Below are positions 12,901 through 24,900 of a stretch of DNA of 64,000 nucleotides, piece by piece. Every line of letters begins with the position of its first letter. The stretch's first letter is position 1. This DNA comes from Emydura subglobosa (Eukaryota > Chordata > Testudines > Chelidae). The stretch spans positions 40,070,212 through 40,134,211 of the forward strand of contig ML679970.1 of assembly GCA_007922225.1 (NCBI GenBank), given 5' to 3'. A program made the position numbers and the translations under genes. The notes under the pieces are model-generated. The model made no database searches. It was not told the origin of the DNA and saw only the letters and a program-made list of their open reading frames with translations.

Positions 12901-15900
12901 TCCCAAATTGTCTTTAATTAACCTTTCTAACATGAGGAAAAGCACCTCTTGCCAGGCACTGGCTACAAATTGTATTTGAATATTCAAATCTGTGTTTGAA
13001 ATAGGTATTTTTGAGTCCTTCGTTGAAAATTGACATAATTTGACTCCTGTTGATAAGTCCAGTGAAAAGTTAACACCCTTTCCTCCATCTGGCTCTTTTA
13101 CAGAAGTGATTGAATTGAGTTCAGGAGAGGATGAGGCCCTCCAGATTGTGGACAGCAGCGATTCTGCCAATGAAGGGGAAGATGATGGTACTGAAGAGAG
13201 CAGTGGCTCTCATGTGAATGACGCCTTAAATCAGTTGGATGCTCTGGGGCAGGTCATAGTCAACATCAACCATCCACCAAATGAAGAGGACATTTTCCTG
13301 GCTCCACAGCTTGCACGGGCAGTAAAGCCTCACCAGGTACAGGAAGTCTAGGCCCAGAACCTGTCAAACTCACACAGTGTATATGTCAAACAGCAGCTAC
13401 ATAGAACCGTTTTGCTGTTTTCCATCACTACTTTGACAACTCTTCCATTATTTTCTCCAGATTGGTGGGATCCGGTTCCTGTATGATAACCTGGTGGAAT
13501 CCCTGGAGAGATTTAAAAGCAGCAGTGGGTTTGGGTGTATCTTGGCCCATAGCATGGGGCTGGGCAAGACCATCCAGGTGATCTCTTTCTTGGATGTACT
13601 TTTCCGACACACGGAAGCGAAGACTGTCCTTGCTATTGTACCTGTAAGTAGCCTGCCTGAAGCATTGTCAGGTCCATCAAATTGGACTTACTATTTTTAT
13701 TGTTGTGGGGAGGAGGATGGGTTGGTCCATCAGACCTTAGAGAGAGAGAGAGCCTTCAAGTACCCTCACTTCCATATTTTACTGCTTTCATTCCCTCTGT
13801 CCCTGAGATGGTGTTTCATGGGCCACTCCTTCTAGCTGAGAACAGCCGGATGTGATTCGCAGGTCCAATTTAGACAATTAGAATTCAAGTGAATGAACTG
13901 AATTTTGTGGTCTGGGACTACTTCCTCAGTCCTTTCGATGGATGCATTTTTTCCTCCCTAGGTAAACACTCTCCAGAACTGGCTAGCAGAATTCAACATG
14001 TGGCTCCCAGCTCCTGAAGCACTTCCTGTTGACTATAACCCAAAAGAAATTCAGCCGCGCTTCTTCAAAGTCCATATCCTGAATGATGAACACAAGTAGG
14101 TACCATGTATGCCCCCCAGAGCAGTTAATCTGCTGATCATGGAGTTGTAGCATCAGCATCTCTGTAGCCCTGCTGCAGCCTGTTCATTTGATCTGTTTCC
14201 ATGTCTGTCCTTTTAGTTTCTTTCCCTCTGTACGGCTGCAATATATAGTTGAGGATTTCAGTACGTTGAAAAGGTGCATCTTTTAATGAGGGGTTAGATT
14301 TCTCTCATTCATTACTTATACCCTCCTCCATCATGGCTGTCAACTCACCTCCACATTTCCCCTCCTCCATCAAGGTGGGAAAACTCAAATGCCAGACCTT
14401 GTGCTAAGTGTTGGCCAGTAGGGAGTGCATTGTTTTGTTTGTGATGGGTACTTTCCTCCACCCTTCATTCAGAGACTAGTCGTGTGATTCCTCAGCCCAT
14501 AAGTATGATTGCTACTGTCTTTTATATTTGGCTTTTCTGGGAATTTTCACATTTCTCTTTGGTTCCTTCTTACAGACATTTTCACTTTTACTCAGTTTTG
14601 CTATGCCTGAGGGCTTCTAAATGAGTTAGCCTCCCTACACAGAAGGGAGAAATCATGAAGGCAGAGAATTGTCCTCTTCATTAGTCCATTTTACACAGCG
14701 TGTATTCATGGATGCTGCAGAGCTACTTGACTCTTGGTCATTTTCTCTCATGCAATCTGGTGGGATTTATATTAATCTCAGGGCACTCGCAGTTCACCTG
14801 GCACTTAAACATACTTGAATGATGTCCTCACCTCACTAGAAGACTCTTCTTCCTATTCCACTGATATTCTTTAGAGTCTCTTATGTGCATCTCTTACTGG
14901 ATGGGGATTGCTGTACTCTGGTGTATGGGAAGGGTGGAGCTGTAGATAGCCTCTTATCTGAGCCTGTCCTTAATATTGGTGGGAGGGCAAGGAAATAATG
15001 CAGCTAACTCAGATTGCTGGATAGGTATGTGCTGTGAATAGATAGAGAAATACAGACATGTACATAAGCATCTTGTGCTTTGGAAAGGTCTCTTCCCTAA
15101 CACACAACTTAAGAGGATTCTGTTGCTCTGTGAAATATGACTTAGTTTCACATACAGCAAACTTCTTCCAATAGCAGCTCGTTTCCTTTAATGGTTCACC
15201 TTTCTCTGCCATATTACCCTTACTACGCTGGAAGCCTCTACCAGATCTTCATGTAACAGGGCTTCATTGTACTCGTCGGCTGGTTTGGTCTGATGCCAGC
15301 AAATGTTTTAAGTCATTGATCAGGTCCTTTCCCTTAGCAGGCATCCGTTTCAACGAGTTTAATTGTATCTGAAGAAGAGGTCTCATTTTTTGTTTGTTTG
15401 TTTTTCTAGGACAACGGCTGCCCGTGCTAAGGTGGTGACTGACTGGGTGACGGAGGGTGGTGTGCTGCTTTTGGGCTATGAGATGTACCGTCTCCTCTCG
15501 CTGAAGAAATCCTTTGCCACTGGCAGGAAGAAGAAAACAAAGAAACAAACTGGCCCTGTCATTATCGACTTAGATGAGGAGGACCGACAGCAGGAGCTTC
15601 TGAAAGGTGGGGCACCAGTCTTGCTGGGAAATACCCCCCTGTCTGTACAATCGCAGCTGGGAGATAACTTCTTTGTGTGTAGGTTCTAAATGAATTTAGT
15701 GCAGGAGAGACTCTGCTAGAAACTGAAGTCTCCTGATTTTTACACAGAGCAAGTGCTGAATGGGTGGTTGTCTATCAGCATCACTGATCTGACACAGCCC
15801 TATTCTTAGATTTTCAGAAAGCCTTTGACAAGGTCCCTTATTACAGGCTCTTACTCTGTGTAAGCTCGAAAACTTGTCTCTCTCCCCAAGAGAAGTTCGT

Positions 15901-18900
15901 CCAATAAAAGATATCACCTCCCCCATCTTGTCTCTCTAATATCCTGCGACAAACACGGCTACAACAACTAGCATTTTTTTCCATCTTTCATAATTATTCA
16001 TTTTTCCTTCTGTGGAGCTAGCTGCCATGTGAAACGGTACGTCAACTGACCAGATAATTCTCAGTGTTCCTTTCCCTCAGGGATTGAGAAGGCTTTATCC
16101 CGCCCTGGCCCGGACGTAGTTATCTGTGATGAGGGACACCGCATAAAGAATTGCCATGCCAGCACTTCCCAGGCCCTGAAGAACATCCGCTCCAGGCGAC
16201 GGGTGGTACTGACGGGCTACCCACTCCAGAACAACCTGATTGAGTACTGGTGCATGGTAGACTTTGTCCGTCCTGACTTCCTGGGTACCCGGCAGGAGTT
16301 CAGCAACATGTTTGAGCGCCCCATCCTGAATGGGCAGTGTATTGACAGCACACCTCAGGACGTCCGTCTCATGAGGTACCGCAGTCATGTCCTGCATAGT
16401 CTGCTGGAGGGGTTTGTGCAGAGGTGAGTCCACATCAAGTATTCAGCAACGTAGTCTGTGCCATCAGCTCCTTGATCACAGTTTAGCCACATTGATTTAG
16501 AATTAATTACAGCTATTCATGACATCTTCCTGAGCTTGAGTTTTACCATGGATTTTTCTCTTGTCCTTTAGGGAGATTGTAGACATAGAGGAGAATTCTT
16601 AGAGGGGACACCAGAGTTAGCAACTGCATGTTTCTTTCAAAAGCACTTTGTCTGGTTTAGCCTGTCAGTTAAGAAATGATCTTTAGGGACTTCTCCCTGA
16701 CTTAGTGGTGGGAGTAAAGTTACAGTACCTTGCCAGTACCATCCTGGGGGACTGGTAGAGGGAGCATGTGCAGATGATGGAGGGCAGCACAGTGCTCCCT
16801 AACTTCCTTTAGCAGTATTAGTAGAGGGTAGATGCGTTTCTGTATCATCTTCCGTCCAAGGATCTGAAAGCATTTTACAAATCCCGAATGATGTGAGCAT
16901 CACAGAACCCTTGCATAGTGGGCAGAAATCCTCCCCATTTTACAGATGAGGACCCAGAGGCACAGAAGGAGTAAGTGACTTAGCCAGGGAGAGTCATTGG
17001 CAAAGACAGAAAGAGACACCAGGTCTCTTACTTTTCAGTGCAGCATTTCAGCTACAAGCACGTCGGTTAGCAAGACCTTCATCACCCATCTTAACACTAT
17101 CCTGGGGTATTATAATGTTTGCTATTTTAGTAATAGCGCTTACTGTACTGTTTATTTGGCTTTGGTTGTAATGTCTTCTGAGTGTCCTGCATTAGAAACA
17201 TTCACAACTGGAGTTCCTTCTCTTTGCTGTCATCAGAAACCTTACCCTGAAGGCAGCCCTGAATGTTCTGTCTCTCTTCTGATCTTCCTTTTTTTTATTT
17301 CTTCTTTAGGCGAGGTCATAACGTACTAAAGGCTCAGCTTCCCTATAAAGAAGAACATGTCATCCTGGTACGTCTATCAAAAATCCAACGGGCTCTCTAC
17401 ACAGAATTCATGAACCGGTTCCGGGATGCAGGCAACAGTGGCTGGCTGGGACTGAACCCGCTCAAGGCTTTCTGCGTCTGTTGTAAGGTAGGTATTGGCA
17501 AAAGAGTAGATCCTCCTGCAGTATACAGGGGAAGGGTAGGAATCTATATCAAAATACTGGCAAGAAGAGTGATGTAAATATAGTACCAGTGAAGTATCTT
17601 GGTGGATCTTAAGCAATAGTATGCATGTTTCAGTGTGTGATGTAATATAGAATCTGGATAGTATCCTTATTCCAATGTTAAAGATGGGCATCTGAGTCAC
17701 AGAGAGTTTGTGACCTGCCCCAATTCATGCAGGAAGTCTGTGGCAGAGCCAGGAACTGAACCCAGATGATCTGAGTCCAAGCCTTTAACCTCAAGACAGT
17801 TCTTCATTTCCCAGAGTGCAAACTAACAACCTCTTTCACACTTTGTGTTCACGCACACACACACGTGTGTGTGTGTGTGTGTGTGTTCATTCATCAGTCA
17901 ATAAACAAAGGAGCTTTAAGATAATTAAAATTGGTAACAAGTTTTGGTTGAAGCAGTTTATACCTTGTGCTGTGACAGAATCGCACTTTCCTTGTTACAT
18001 GTTGACCGGAATCTGCCTAACTTCTGTAGCAGGCAAAGTTTCAGTGTGTCCATGCTAGTCGACTACAGAGACTTCAGAATATGCAGGCAAAATCCCTGGC
18101 ATTAAATATCCTAAGGCGGGGAGATCTGCTTAATTTGTGGTGCTTTACAAACTCCCTTTCAGGTAAGTTTGGAGGGGAATAATTAGATTAACAAATCACT
18201 GATGCATTCCTGCAAGGGAATTCACATTTGGCTGAGTGTGAAGTGCTGCAAATCCACAAGTTTCTCGCTTGGGTTTGTGCTAGTCCAGTGTTATCTTTCA
18301 CCTTTTCTTCAACTCTCAGATCTGGAATCACCCAGATGTGCTGTATGAAGCACTGCAAAAAGAGAATCTGGCAAATGAGCAGGACCTGGATGTGGATGAC
18401 CTTGGCACAGCTGGAACTAATTCTCGCTGCCAGCCACAAGGAATAAAAGTCAAAACAGAGAGTAATGCTTTGGCATCACCAGTTGGAGAAGCTACCAACA
18501 GCAAGTTCCTTCAGGGCATTGGCTTCAACCCTTTTCAGGAGAGAGCAAATCAAGTTGTTACTTATGAGTGGGTGAGTATCAGAGTCATGAGACTCCTACT
18601 TCTGAGCGTTTGTCGATAAACATGGGCTGGATGCTTATTTGGCCAAAGGCCCTTGACCCTTACAGCATACCAGTTATAAGTTGGAGAACAGCAGTGAAAA
18701 GACCCTTGCGTAGCAGGGATTTTGCTTTTAGTTCCGGGGCTTTCTCACCTGCCATGAGGGATCTCTGCTATGAAGCTCTGTCTTGCCATCTGTCTTGATC
18801 AGTGTATATATAAGGCTACTAGTGTGAATTATGCGGCCACTGTACAGCTGGCACGCTGCCGTAGACCTTGTTTTCATCAGACCCGGATGGTGGTGTGTGT

Positions 18901-21900
18901 GTGTGTGTGTGTGTGTGTTTGTTTGTTTGTTTGTTTGTTTGTTTGTTTGTTTTCTCACCACATACCTGAGATCAGAACTTGGATGAGAGTGAGTTGACTG
19001 ACACTTGAGGCAGAGGTGATGCTAGTGGGCTGGGGAAGGATCTTGATTATATGGCAGAAGGGATTCCTTTTCCTGCACTCAAAAGTTTGTCCATCCGTTG
19101 CCCAAGAAATCTGCAATTTGAAGCTCCTCGATCCTCTGTGGCTTCAGGAGTCCCGGGTGAGAGCCGTGGCCAAAAACACACGTTTCATGTGGGCCTGCCT
19201 GGAGGCTTATGACCTCTCTTCTTGGATCCAGACTGTGCCACAATAATTTATTCCTCTGTCACCTTGAGACAGAGTTGTTGTAGCATGTGCCACAAGGGAA
19301 TACCTTTGAAGATCACTTGGCAGAATGTGCCAGCTAGATTCCACTGGCTGTCTTCACCTTTTACACTAGTTCTCTAGCGACTGCACTGGTTTCCTATTCA
19401 CTTCCAGGTGCAATTCAGGGCATTCACTTTGTAGACCCAAGTTCTATATGGATACTGCTGCTTCCTGTGAATTGCCACAGCAGGTTTGATGCTCAAACTA
19501 ACAGTCTCCAGACTTAAATGACAGGGCTGATGGCCGGTTATTCTCAACATGGGGATGGGCATGTCTGGAACTTGGGAGGGCTATGTGGAAATTTGGCTGT
19601 TTGGGTTGTGTTTATTGCATTTTGTACATGAGCCTGGAGCCTCTTATGGAAAGTGCATTTTATAGAACTAACTAGTGAATGAGTACCTCCCCCGGTAACC
19701 AAGTCTCTTGTTCCTGCGTAGGCCAAGGACATCCTGTGTGATTACCAGACAGGAGTTCTGGAGAACTCGCCCAAGATGGTGTTACTGTTCCACCTGATTG
19801 AGGAAAGTGTGAAGCATGGAGACAAGATTTTGGTCTTCAGGTAAGAGGAAGTATCAATGGTGGCTCCTCTGGGCCCTGAGCAGCGGTGTATTTGGAGATT
19901 AGATGATGGTAGAGTAAGATTGGCAGTGTTTCCCCCATGACAGCTGCCATTTGTTATGCAATGTTGTTTGGCCTTTCTTCCATTGTTTTGTTTAATCTTT
20001 TGTTGTTGTCCATGGATTGTGTAGTCTCTTCATCCATATCGATATCAGTGGTAAGGGGGTGTCCCATAGCAGGTTGATCTAGTACCATTGGACTGCTAGC
20101 AAGGGGGGGATAGAGTTCTGCTCTTCTAGTTACGCTGTTGGGGGCTTTCTTGAGCAGAGACCTTGATTTTTGCAGCCAGAGTCTGTCCACGCTGTCTGTC
20201 ATTGAGGAGTTCTTGGCAAAAAGACCAATGCCCAATCCTCCAGGCTCAGATGTTCAAGGCATTCATAACTGGGTCCGAAATCTAAACTACTACAGTGAGT
20301 ACAGACCATCCTCCTTACTTCCTCTGCAACCCTATTTGACCCTCTGTTCCTGGGCTCAGCTCTTGATGTTGCAGCAATTTCTTACCATGCTTACATGTGC
20401 TTTTTTTGTGGGCGTGTAGATATGTGCTTCTTCCTTTTCCATTTTCAGATTGATTTGTTTGAGTTGTCTTGGGTGGATGTTTTTAGTTTTGACCAGGATT
20501 GACTGATGATGTCCCACTTTCCCCTTTTCTTTTTAATGGCTCTCTGAATAACGTAACTATCACTTCTTAAAACTTTTTTAAAAATCTTCATTCTTTCCTT
20601 GCACCGCTTTCTAGAGGCGTAAGAGTTAGAATCTTTACTACTTGTTTTGGTGGTTGTGAGTTTTTCCTCCAGTCTGAATCCTGTTCGAGTCTTCGTCCCC
20701 TTCAGTAGCTGACTTACGTGCCAGAGCAAGAGGCATGTTTAGAGTAGCTGGATGGATATGGTGTCCCTGAGAGCTCCTGGCAGGCAGGCTAGCTGTGTAT
20801 AAAACTGCTCTAACTCCTCTTTTGACTCAAGGGTCTCTTCGTCCTGAGTGCATCCTGCCCATGATCACAAGTATGCACTGTTCTCCTCTAGTTTTGTCTG
20901 ATTCCTCTGCATGTGCTCCTGTTCAGTCTGTGGGGCTTTGCATTGTTGTTGTGCTCTCCTAGTTCAATGGTTGTATTGGGTCTATGACCAATTCTGACAT
21001 TTCAGGCTATTGTGACTGGTACTGTAGACTTCCTACCATAATGATGAACCTCTGTTTATGGATCCCAGTGCACTACAACTGCTTGTTTGCTATTCAGCTG
21101 TATACACTGTAACCCACTGTGCAATTTGGGCTATGCCAGACTCCTGTTCCGCACTCATGCAATACTGCAACTGGGCACAGCCCAAATTCCCTGGCTGACT
21201 GCTCTGTGTGTGTTTGACTGGGGAGATGTGGGCACTGGCTGGCACAGCTGAGGGCTTGTGGTAAGCTGGTTCAATTGCCTGAAATGCCTGGGAAGCTCTG
21301 CCTTAGCTGGATCTCTGTGGAGTCTGTAGGGTAATGGCATTCTTCACAGGGCAGGTACTCTAAGAATCAGATGAGAACTGTTTTGTATTGACAGGCCCAC
21401 AGCACAAAGAGTTTTTAAACACATCTCTAATTCCCTTCCCAGGACTGGATGGCAGCACTTCTGCCTCCGAAAGGGAACGATTAATTAACCAGTTCAATGA
21501 CCCCAGCAACAGCTCTGTTTGGCTCTTCCTTCTGTCCACACGGTGAGTTGGCTGCCTGCCTGGAACGAAGGGGGCGGGTGAAAGAGTGGGTTTCATTGAT
21601 GGGATGGAGGCAGGAGTTTTTCAGACCAAAGATTCTTTGGCACTTGCTCTGTTTGAAAGATTTGGCTTAAGACCATAGAGGATGTTAACTCCTTAAAATA
21701 TAAAGGTATTGAAAACCGGTAAGAACAATGGCTTTGCAACTTAATTTTTGTTTTGTTTAAGAGCTGGGTGTTTGGGTGTCAACCTGATTGGAGCAAACAG
21801 AGTGGTGGTGTTTGATGCTTCTTGGAACCCGTGCCATGACGCGCAAGCAGTGTGCCGAGTGTACCGCTACGGACAGAAGAAGCCATGCCACATTTACCGA

Positions 21901-24900
21901 CTGGTTTCGGATTACACCCTGGAGAAGAAAATCTATGAGCGCCAAGTTTCCAAGCAGGGAATGTCAGGTAGGCATGAACGCTCTTGCCAATATGTCATCT
22001 TGCTTCATTTCCTTATACTCTGTAATCCATGAATGGAGTCTGTATGATTTTGGTGATGCTGCCTTCTGTCTAACGTTGGAAACAAATCACTGCTAGAAGA
22101 AATGACACTGAAGAGGCATTTATGACTGGAGAGTTGTTCTGATATTTTTATCATTTAAGAATGAAGTTTAGATCTCATAAAAACAAATTTAACAGTTTGG
22201 TGTTGTATTCCCTGTAAATTTGAGTCCCTGGTTAGTCACTGTAAAATTTTGAGCCTTTCTCAGTGGTTCTGGCAGGTCAGTTATTGGTGTTCATCTTTGC
22301 AGCTGCCTTTTTATCACAATGTCCACATACACTTTTAGCTTTCTGATGTGCAAGAGGTGAGATGCGGAACTTCATCAACCATATCGTATGTACAGTATCA
22401 TCAGCTTCCAAGTTTGTTTATGCCGGGTCATTAAAGGCCCTCCTCACATTGCTGTAATATAGGAAGAGCAAAGCATTCCCTAGCCCGATTCATGTCAATA
22501 TTCAAACACCACCGGGATCATGTCTCAAAATGCAGTGGGATAATCCCTGTCCCTCCAGAGAGATTCACAACAGGGTGCTGTGGAGGGTACAAAATTAGAG
22601 CTGGGAAATCGATAGGAGGGAATGTGACGAGTACAGCAGAGAGCAGTAAACCGTCTCCTCCCTTCTTTGAATGATGCATTCGCTCCATTCTCCAGATCGT
22701 GTTGTGGATGATCTGAATCCAGTGCTGAACTTCACCCGGAGGGAGGTGGAGAACCTGCTGCACTTTGTAGAAGAGGAGTCAGACCCTGCCCAGCTGTCAC
22801 TGGACTCAGCCAGGATCAAGGAATCTGTCTTACAGCTAGCCTGTCTCAAATATCCTCACCTTATCACCAAGGTAAGAAGAAAGGTACATAATGCTGCTTC
22901 CAGATGTCATCACCATTCAGATAAGAGTGTTCCCAGGCAATATTAATTGTAAGGGACTGTGCACGTCTCTGAGACAAGTCCATGATCAGTGTCAAGTATC
23001 AGGAAAGCTGTTGTTCCATTCTCAAACCCAGGACCCCAGGTTCATTAGCAGAATTCTTTAGGCCTTTGATAGAGAGTGGAAGAACGCAGTTTGGGGTAGT
23101 TTGCTTAGGGCTGTTAGAGGTGAGGTGGAATGAAGGATTGTATGTGTGTCTGCCTGTCTGTCTCTGTGCAGAGATTTATGGTTAAAAAGGAAGACTTCTA
23201 AAGGGCAACGTTTATGTGCTGTTGTAAAAATATAAGATGGCCATACTGAGTCAGACCAGTGGTCCATCTAGCCCAATATCCTGTCTTCTGATAGGGGCCA
23301 ATGCCAGATGCTTCAGAGGGGATGAATAGAACAGATCATCATCAAGTGATCCATCCCGTTGCCCATTCCCAGCCGCTGGCAAATAGCAATCCCTGCCTGT
23401 CCTGGCGAATAGCCGTTGAGGGACCTATCCTCCATGAACTTCTCTTTTGAACCCTCTTATAGTCTTGGCCTTCATAACATCCTCTGGCAAGGAGTTCCAC
23501 AGGTTGACTGTGTGTTGTGTGAAGAAATGCTTCCTTTTGTTCATTTTAAACCTGCTCTCTATTAATTTCATTTGGTGACCCCTAGATTTTGTGTTATGAA
23601 GAGTAAATACCACGTCCTTCTTTACTTTCTCCACACCAGTCATGATTTTATAGACCTCTGTCATATCCCCCTTAGTCGTCTCTTTTCCAAGTTGAAAAGT
23701 CCCAGGCTTATTAATCTCGTTTCACATGGAAGTTTTTCCAAACCTCTGATCATTTTAGTTGCCCCTTTCTGTACCTTTTCCAATTCCAATACATCGTTTT
23801 TGAGATGGGGCGACCAGATCTGCACACAGTATTCAAGATGTGGATGTACCGTGGATTTATAGAGAGGCAATACGATATTTTTTTATCTTATCTATCTCTT
23901 TCCTAACGATTCCCAACATTCTGTTACCTTTTTTGACTACTGCTGCACATTGAGTGGCTGTTTTCAGAGAACTATCCACAATGACTCCAGGATTTCTTTC
24001 TTGACTGGTAACAGTTAACTTAGACCCCATCATTTAATATGTATGGTTGGGATTATGTTTTCCAAAGTGCATTACTTTGCATTTATCAACATTGAATTTC
24101 ATCTGCCATTTTGTTGCCCAGTCACCCAGTTTGGTGAGATCCCTTTGTGACTCTTGGCAGCCTGCTTTGTACTGAACTATCTTGAGTAGCTCTGTATCAT
24201 ATGCAAATTTTGCCACCTCACTGTTTACCCCTTTTTCCAGATCATTTATGAATATGTTGAACAGTGCTAGTCCCAGTACAGATCCCTGGGGGATATCACT
24301 ATTTACCCCTCTCCATTCTGAAAACTGACCATTTATTCCTACCCTTTGTTTCCTATCTTTCAACCAGTTACTGATGCAGGAGAGGACCTTCCCTCTTATC
24401 CCATGGCTGCTTACTTTGCTTAAGAGCCTTTGGTGAGGGACCTTGTCAAAGGCTTTCTGAAAATCTAAGTACACTGTAGCCACTGGATTAGCCTTGCACA
24501 TGTTGTAGGTATTCTGAATAACATGTTCCTGTGCGTGGTGAGAACATGGTGGAGTTTGTGCACAGGTTCTTTACAAGAAATGACCATACGTGCCCGTTGC
24601 CCTGGTTCTGAACTCTTCACCAAGGACCTGCCCTGAGGGAAGGCAGATATCAGTATGCAGAGTACTGCCCGGAGCCTTCAGCCTGGGATACAGGGAGGGA
24701 TTGCTGCCACTTGGGTTCGTCTGCTGCCCTCTTGTGGTATGTTAGCATCTAAATACATTTATGTGCTGTGACCACAGGAGCCTTTCCAGCATGAGTCGTT
24801 GCTGATTGATCGGAAGGAGCACAAGCTGACCAAGGCAGAGAAGAAGGCAGCAAAGAAGGGCTATGAGGAGGAGAAGCGAGCATCCGTCCCCTACACCCGT

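Larger units (their letters stand above)
17488..18319 (+). other. RAD54L2 intron
   Basis: It contains the MIR-like piece at 17690-17775 and a (CA)n(GT)n self-complementary microsatellite at 17851-17886. Nothing else recognised. Confidence 0.65.
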
